The position numbers and the translations under genes were made by a program. A stretch of 9,634 bases of DNA from assembly GCA_035630195.1 (NCBI GenBank), contig DASQLD010000508.1, positions 1 to 9,634 on the forward strand, given 5' to 3'. The stretch is from DASQDN01 sp035630195. Its GTDB lineage: Bacteria > Acidobacteriota > Terriglobia > Bryobacterales > Bryobacteraceae. This document shows, piece by piece, positions 5,771 to 9,634 of the stretch; the first letter of the stretch is position 1; every line of letters begins with the position of its first letter. The notes under the pieces are model-generated. The model was not told the DNA's origin, made no database searches, and saw nothing but the letters and a program-made list of their open reading frames with translations.

Positions 5771-8380
5771 TTGGCAGAGAACGACAACACCGGAAACCCG
5801 CCTGTTCCACCGACCGGCGGAGGTCCCCGAGTACCCTACGATGGCGACGGCAACAAAAACCTCATTCCTGTAAACATCGAAGACGAGATGCGCCGGTCGT
5901 ATCTCGACTACTCGATGAGCGTCATCGTCGGTCGAGCCTTGCCGGACATTCGCGACGGTCTGAAGCCCGTGCATCGCCGCATTCTCTATGCGATGGGCGA
6001 GATGGGTCTGAACTTCAATCGTCCCACTAAAAAGTGCGCTCGCATCATCGGAGACGTGCTCGGAAAGTACCACCCTCACGGCGATACAGCGGTTTACGAT
6101 GCGTTGGTAAGAATGGCTCAGCCATTTTCGCTACGCTACGTCCTCGTCGATGGTCAAGGGAATTTCGGTTCGGTGGACGGCGACCCTCCGGCGGCTTACC
6201 GGTACACGGAAGCGCGCCTGTCGCGCATCGCGCACATGCTGCTCGAAGACATCGACAAGGAAACTGTCGATTTCAAGTCGAACTTCGACGACAGCACCGA
6301 AGAGCCGGAAGTTCTGCCTGCGCGCGTGCCGAACATGCTGATCAACGGCTCTTCGGGGATCGCCGTCGGCATGGCGACGAACATTCCGCCGCACAATCTG
6401 AATGAAATTGTGAGTGCGACGATTGCGCTCGTTCAAAACCCTAACCTGTCGCTTGTGGAAGTCCTGAAACTCGCTCCTGGACCGGACTTTCCCACGGGTG
6501 GCCTGCTGCTCGGTCAGAGCGGCATCGTCGATTACTACAATCGCGGTCGTGGCTCGCTCAAACTTCGCGCCAAAGTCGCCACCGAGGACATCGGCCGTGA
6601 TCGTGAAGCGCTGATCGTGACCGAGCTTCCGTACCAAGTCAATAAAGCGCGCTTGATCGCTGATATCGCCGCCATGGCGAACGAGAAGCGTCTCGAAGGC
6701 ATCAGCGACATCCGTGATGAAAGTGATCGGGACGGTATGCGTATCGTCATCGAATTGAAGCGCGGCGAAACTCCCGAAGTGATTCTGAACAATCTGTACA
6801 AGCACACGCAGATGCAGATCAACTTCGGCGTTATCATGCTGTCGATTGTGAATGGCCAGCCGCGCGAGTTGGGTATCCTTGATTGCCTCCGGAAGTTCAT
6901 CGATCACCGCATCGATGTCGTCCGTCGCCGGACTGACTTCCTGTTGCGCAAGGCCCGCGAGCGGGAGCATATTTTGCTCGGCTTCCAGAAGGCGCTCGAT
7001 CATCTCGACCTGGTGATCGAATTGATTCGTGCCGCTAAGACCCCGAAAGAAGCGCGCGCCGGTCTGATGGGCGATCCTGAGACGTTGGCTGCGCTACTCC
7101 CCACGGTCGCAAGTCGACTTCGCCTCAGCGGCGAAATCGATCGTGGCGTTTACGACTTCAGCGACCGCCAAGCGCAATCGATCATCGAATTGCAACTGCA
7201 GCGCCTCACCGGCATGGAACAGCAGAAGATCCTCGATGAACTCGCTGAGATCCAGCGCATGATTGCTGACTATATGGAGATCCTCGGATCTGAGACCAAG
7301 CTCCGAAGCGTGATCGTTTCCGAACTCAAAGAAGTTCAAAAGACATTTGGAGACGAGCGGCGCACGCAGATTATCGAGGATACGGGCGATATCAATCTCG
7401 AAGATCTGGTGCAGCGTGAGGACGTTGCGGTCACCGTCACGCGCGGCGGATACCTGAAGCGAACCGCCATCGACACCTACCAACGGCAGACACGTGGCGG
7501 CAAGGGCCGCATCGGTATGGGTACACGAGCCGAAGATACTGTCGAGTACATGCTCGTGGCGAACACGCATTCTTACATCCTGCTCTTCACCAACAAGGGT
7601 CGTGTGTATTGGCTGAAGATATACGAAATCCCAGATGCCGGGCCAGCGGTGAAGGGGAAAAACATCAACGGGCTGATCAACCTTCAGCCGGACGAAACGG
7701 TCAAAGCCTTCCTCCCTGTGAAGGAGTTTGTCGCCGATAAGTACATTGTTATGGTGACGAAGCACGGCGTCATCAAGAAGTGCGAACTGTCCGAGTTCGA
7801 CAATCCGATGTCGCGCGGCATCATCGCCGTCTCTCTCGATGACGGTGATGAATTGATCGCGGCGCGGCTGACGACTGGCAGCGACTACGTGTTCCTCGGA
7901 TCGCACGAGGGCATGGCCGTTCGCTTCGAGGAAAGTGAAGTTCGCGCTATGGGCCGGCCCGCACGCGGCGTGCGCGCGATGAATCTGGCGAAGGACGATT
8001 ACATCGTCGGAGTCGAGATTGTCGGCGAAGAAGACTTGATCCTTTCGATTTCCGAGAACGGATTCGGCAAGCGCACTAAGGTCACCGAGTATCGTGAGAC
8101 AGCTCGTGGGGCCAAGGGTGTGACGCTGATGAAGACCAATTCCCGAATCGGCAAGGTCATGAACGTGCTTTCGGTGAAGGAAGATACCGAACTCGTCATC
8201 ATCACGCTGAATGGCAAGATGATTCGAATCGATTCAAGTACCATCCGTCAAGCTGGTCGTTCTACGCAGGGCGTCAAACTCGTCAGCCTCGAGGAAGGGG
8301 ATCGCGTGGCTGCCGCGTCCTGTATCCCCGAGACCGAAGCCAGCAAGGGCGAAAACGGTCAGGGTGAGTTAATTCAATAG
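5771..8380 (+). CDS. gyrA: DNA gyrase subunit A
   Basis: With GyrB this subunit forms the A2B2 enzyme that introduces negative supercoils. It has 869 residues, normal for GyrA. The breakage-reunion domain begins near residue 33 (PVNIEDEMRRSYLDYSMSVIVGRALPD). AAYRYTEARL holds the catalytic Tyr145, preceded by Arg144, matching E. coli Tyr122 and Arg121. The quinolone-determining region HPHGDTAVYD has Thr106 and Asp110 at E. coli positions 83 and 87. The C-terminal wrapping domain starts with a GyrA box, QTRGGKG at 573-579, and continues in beta-propeller repeats such as RGVRAMNLAKDD and QGVKLVSLEEGD. The GyrA box separates it from ParC. The first 32 residues are an added Gly/Pro/Asn-rich tail absent from E. 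coli GyrA. Start is TTG at 5771 after TAGGAG. gyrB is not adjacent; larE follows after a hairpin. Confidence 0.98.
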   Translation: MAENDNTGNPPVPPTGGGPRVPYDGDGNKNLIPVNIEDEMRRSYLDYSMSVIVGRALPDIRDGLKPVHRRILYAMGEMGLNFNRPTKKCARIIGDVLGKYHPHGDTAVYDALVRMAQPFSLRYVLVDGQGNFGSVDGDPPAAYRYTEARLSRIAHMLLEDIDKETVDFKSNFDDSTEEPEVLPARVPNMLINGSSGIAVGMATNIPPHNLNEIVSATIALVQNPNLSLVEVLKLAPGPDFPTGGLLLGQSGIVDYYNRGRGSLKLRAKVATEDIGRDREALIVTELPYQVNKARLIADIAAMANEKRLEGISDIRDESDRDGMRIVIELKRGETPEVILNNLYKHTQMQINFGVIMLSIVNGQPRELGILDCLRKFIDHRIDVVRRRTDFLLRKAREREHILLGFQKALDHLDLVIELIRAAKTPKEARAGLMGDPETLAALLPTVASRLRLSGEIDRGVYDFSDRQAQSIIELQLQRLTGMEQQKILDELAEIQRMIADYMEILGSETKLRSVIVSELKEVQKTFGDERRTQIIEDTGDINLEDLVQREDVAVTVTRGGYLKRTAIDTYQRQTRGGKGRIGMGTRAEDTVEYMLVANTHSYILLFTNKGRVYWLKIYEIPDAGPAVKGKNINGLINLQPDETVKAFLPVKEFVADKYIVMVTKHGVIKKCELSEFDNPMSRGIIAVSLDDGDELIAARLTTGSDYVFLGSHEGMAVRFEESEVRAMGRPARGVRAMNLAKDDYIVGVEIVGEEDLILSISENGFGKRTKVTEYRETARGAKGVTLMKTNSRIGKVMNVLSVKEDTELVIITLNGKMIRIDSSTIRQAGRSTQGVKLVSLEEGDRVAAASCIPETEASKGENGQGELIQ

Positions 8381-8393
8381 CTCGAAGATCCAT

Positions 8394-8422
8394 GTCCCGC
8401 GGTCAGATGACGGCCGCGGGAC
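8394..8422 (+). terminator. GC-rich hairpin between gyrA and larE
   Basis: GTCCCGCGG (8394-8402) and CCGCGGGAC (8414-8422) are perfect reverse complements; one U-G and one C-G pair can extend the stem to 11 bp around a 7-base loop. It starts 14 bases after the gyrA stop. A T tract is absent (GATAGAAT follows), so it is not a textbook intrinsic terminator; it may be a pausing or mRNA 3'-end stabilising structure. Its right arm ends two bases before the TAGAAT of larE. Confidence 0.5.
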
Positions 8423-8424
8423 GA

Positions 8425-8430
8425 TAGAAT
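8425..8430 (+). promoter_or_regulatory. putative -10 element of larE, leaderless configuration
   Basis: TAGAAT matches five of six -10 consensus bases and repeats the TAGAATA found upstream of gyrA. Only 6 bases separate it from the ATG at 8437, so a transcript starting 7 bases downstream would begin at the A of the start codon. No Shine-Dalgarno sequence is present. No clear -35 hexamer is seen; the hairpin arm lies in that place. Confidence 0.4.
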
Positions 8431-8436
8431 ACTCAT

Positions 8437-9312
8437 ATGGCAACACTAGTTGGCATCGCTGGAGTTTCTGTCGGACCGAACCTCGATCCGACACTCCTGC
8501 TGCAGAAGCAGGATGAGCTTTTTACGATTCTCCGCGATCTTGGCCAAGTGATTGTCGCTTACTCCGGGGGCACGGACTCAGCCTATCTTGCCTGGGCAGC
8601 AGCCAAGACGTTGGGCGACAACGCGGTTGCGATTACAGCCGATTCTGCTTCCATTCCCGAGTCCCACAAGCGGGACGCCGAGGAGTTCGCCCGTGAAGCA
8701 GGATTTCGTCACGAATATATCGAAACCTTTGAGTTCGATAATCCTAAGTACGTAGCCAATAATCCTGACCGCTGCTTTCACTGCAAGGACGAGTTGTTCA
8801 CACGTCTCGATGAAGTGAGCGCAGCGCGGGGCGTTCGTCACATCGTGTATGGGGTAAACAAAGACGACCTCGGAGATTATCGGCCTGGGCAAAATGCCGC
8901 GCGATTGCACGAAGTGAAGGCTCCTCTTGTCGAAGCAGGTCTCACGAAATCCGAGATTCGCGAGCTCTCGCGTCTCGCAGGCCTTAAGACATGGGACCGT
9001 CCGGCATCTGCCTGCCTGAGTTCCCGCATTCCGTATGGAACGCCTGTCACCCCCGAAACGATCAAGACTGTGGAGACGGGTGAGGAATCGATCAAGGCGC
9101 TGGGATTCCGCCAGTTCCGCGTCCGTTTTCATGGAGAGCTTGTACGCCTCGAAATCTCGCGCGAAGAGTTGCCTCGCGCGCTTTCTTTAGAAATGGCAGA
9201 AGCCTTCGCCAAGATCTTCAAACCACTCGGATTCAATTATGTGACGCTTGATCTTGAGGGTTATCGCCAGGGAGCGATGAATGAAGTGCTCAAGCTGAAG
9301 CAACCAGACTGA
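8437..9312 (+). CDS. larE: LarE-type ATP-dependent sulfur transferase
   Basis: LarE supplies sulfur during synthesis of the nickel-pincer nucleotide cofactor of lactate racemase and related enzymes: it adenylates the biscarboxylated pyridinium mononucleotide and converts its carboxylates to thiocarboxylates. The 291-residue protein has the PP-loop ATP site AYSGGTDSA (Ser43 to Ala49), PDRCFHCKDELF with Cys113 and Cys116, YGVNKDDLGDYRPG at 138-151, and RPASACLSSRIPYG with Cys183. Cys183 lies where Lactobacillus plantarum LarE has its sacrificial Cys176. The additional CxxC suggests the subclass in which three cysteines hold an iron-sulfur cluster; this is from memory of the family. The C-terminal FRVRFHGELVRLEI region is typical. 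The ATG at 8437 is the only ATG-type start near the conserved core and has no Shine-Dalgarno sequence. larA, larB and larC are not in the window. The stop codon abuts the next, opposing gene. Confidence 0.92.
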   Translation: MATLVGIAGVSVGPNLDPTLLLQKQDELFTILRDLGQVIVAYSGGTDSAYLAWAAAKTLGDNAVAITADSASIPESHKRDAEEFAREAGFRHEYIETFEFDNPKYVANNPDRCFHCKDELFTRLDEVSAARGVRHIVYGVNKDDLGDYRPGQNAARLHEVKAPLVEAGLTKSEIRELSRLAGLKTWDRPASACLSSRIPYGTPVTPETIKTVETGEESIKALGFRQFRVRFHGELVRLEISREELPRALSLEMAEAFAKIFKPLGFNYVTLDLEGYRQGAMNEVLKLKQPD

Positions 9313-9634
9313 TTACCGGCTCCGTGAGCGACTTCCATCCTGCTTCAATCGCGTTAGCGCATTCGGATGCGCAGCCTCGAATGCGGCAGCACGCAACTCC
9401 AACTGCTTGGCTTCTTCAAACTGCTTGCGGACCATCATGATACCCCGAAGCGCATGCAGGCTTACGAGCATGACTTCATCTTGAACGGTGCTCTCCGGCA
9501 TGGTAATGACACGTCGGAACAACGGCTCGGCGCGTGAGTAATCGAGCTTCTGAAAAAACATTGCGCCTTGAATGCCGGCAGTGTCGGCTAACCGGCGACG
9601 GCACTGTTCGCCCTCCGTTTTACTCATTGCGCAC
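9313..9634 (-). CDS. C-terminal part of a TPR-like helical protein (5' end outside window)
   Basis: The minus-strand frame is open to the right edge, so the apparent Met codon at 9627 need not be the start. About 107 residues are visible. They look all-helical: a pair resembling a tetratricopeptide repeat (GIQGAMFFQKLDYSRAEPLFRRVI) followed by ALRGIMMVRKQFEEAKQLELRAAAFEAAHP, which has the A.....F.EA..L spacing of a second repeat. It ends in a basic SRSRSR tail. Proteins with such tails include TPR-bearing kinases, secretins and exported scaffolds, and nothing here tells which. Its TAA stop (9313-9315) directly adjoins the larE TGA with no spacer, and no terminator is visible at this junction. 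Confidence 0.65.
   Translation of the reverse strand, partial: CAMSKTEGEQCRRRLADTAGIQGAMFFQKLDYSRAEPLFRRVITMPESTVQDEVMLVSLHALRGIMMVRKQFEEAKQLELRAAAFEAAHPNALTRLKQDGSRSRSR

Noticed and set aside
6131..7003. 290-codon open frame antisense to gyrA
   Set aside because: It lies wholly within a clearly functional gyrA on the other strand. The translation has no recognisable domain and reflects codon bias of the sense strand.
7094..7906. 270-codon open frame antisense to gyrA
   Set aside because: Same reason: a mirror of gyrA codons rich in His, Arg, Asp and Val, without a ribosome binding site or domain.
8578..9132. 184-codon minus-strand frame opposite larE
   Set aside because: The plus strand encodes conserved LarE motifs throughout this interval; the antisense translation shows no domain.
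1..9634. Defence island, mobile element or biosynthetic cluster
   Set aside because: No integrase, transposase, nuclease, toxin-antitoxin pair, repeat array or assembly-line enzyme was found; gene content is housekeeping plus exported proteins.

Overview
The window reads as a compact, moderately GC-rich bacterial chromosome segment carrying nine protein genes, two of them cut by the window edges. The combination suggests a member of the Acidobacteriota, possibly of the Solibacter/Bryobacter type. The supporting features are a DUF885 metallopeptidase-like protein, a secreted DUF3500 protein, an exported D-aminoacylase-type amidohydrolase, a GyrA with a Gly/Pro/Asn-rich N-terminal extension, and a small secreted protein of a kind I associate with that phylum. 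This placement is inferred from protein character only; no rRNA gene is present. I see no tRNA, rRNA, CRISPR array, insertion sequence, phage gene or integrase.

Layout from left to right: (1) the C-terminal part of a DUF885 protein (+) overlaps tail-to-tail by 19 bp with riboflavin synthase ribE (-), and a small hairpin in the overlap could terminate transcription. ribE lies 3 bp downstream of a DUF3500 gene (-), so the two form a probable two-gene operon. (2) A 152-bp divergent intergenic region follows, with a perfect 12-bp tandem duplication and a hairpin just before a ribosome binding site. It leads to a small secreted protein (+) with a long Ala/Ser/Thr-rich middle. (3) A minus-strand pair comes next: a GtrB/ArnC-type family 2 glycosyltransferase, then a D-aminoacylase-like amidohydrolase. 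They are 15 bp apart and in the same reading frame. (4) A 96-bp divergent promoter region precedes gyrA (+), which starts at TTG after a good Shine-Dalgarno sequence. (5) A strong GC hairpin separates gyrA from larE (+), whose promoter-like element sits so close to the ATG that the mRNA may be leaderless. (6) The C-terminal part of a helical, TPR-like protein (-) abuts the larE stop codon with no spacer.

The genes do not form one evident pathway. They cover housekeeping (gyrA, ribE), cofactor sulfur chemistry (larE), envelope or exported functions (glycosyltransferase, amidohydrolase, DUF3500, small secreted protein) and peptide turnover (DUF885). I found no convincing new multi-gene system. 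The points most worth a second look are the split, low-complexity secreted protein, the Cys-to-Asp change at a metal-ligand position of the amidohydrolase, the cysteine pattern and leaderless start of LarE, the gyrA-larE hairpin, and two strong inverted repeats inside ribE.
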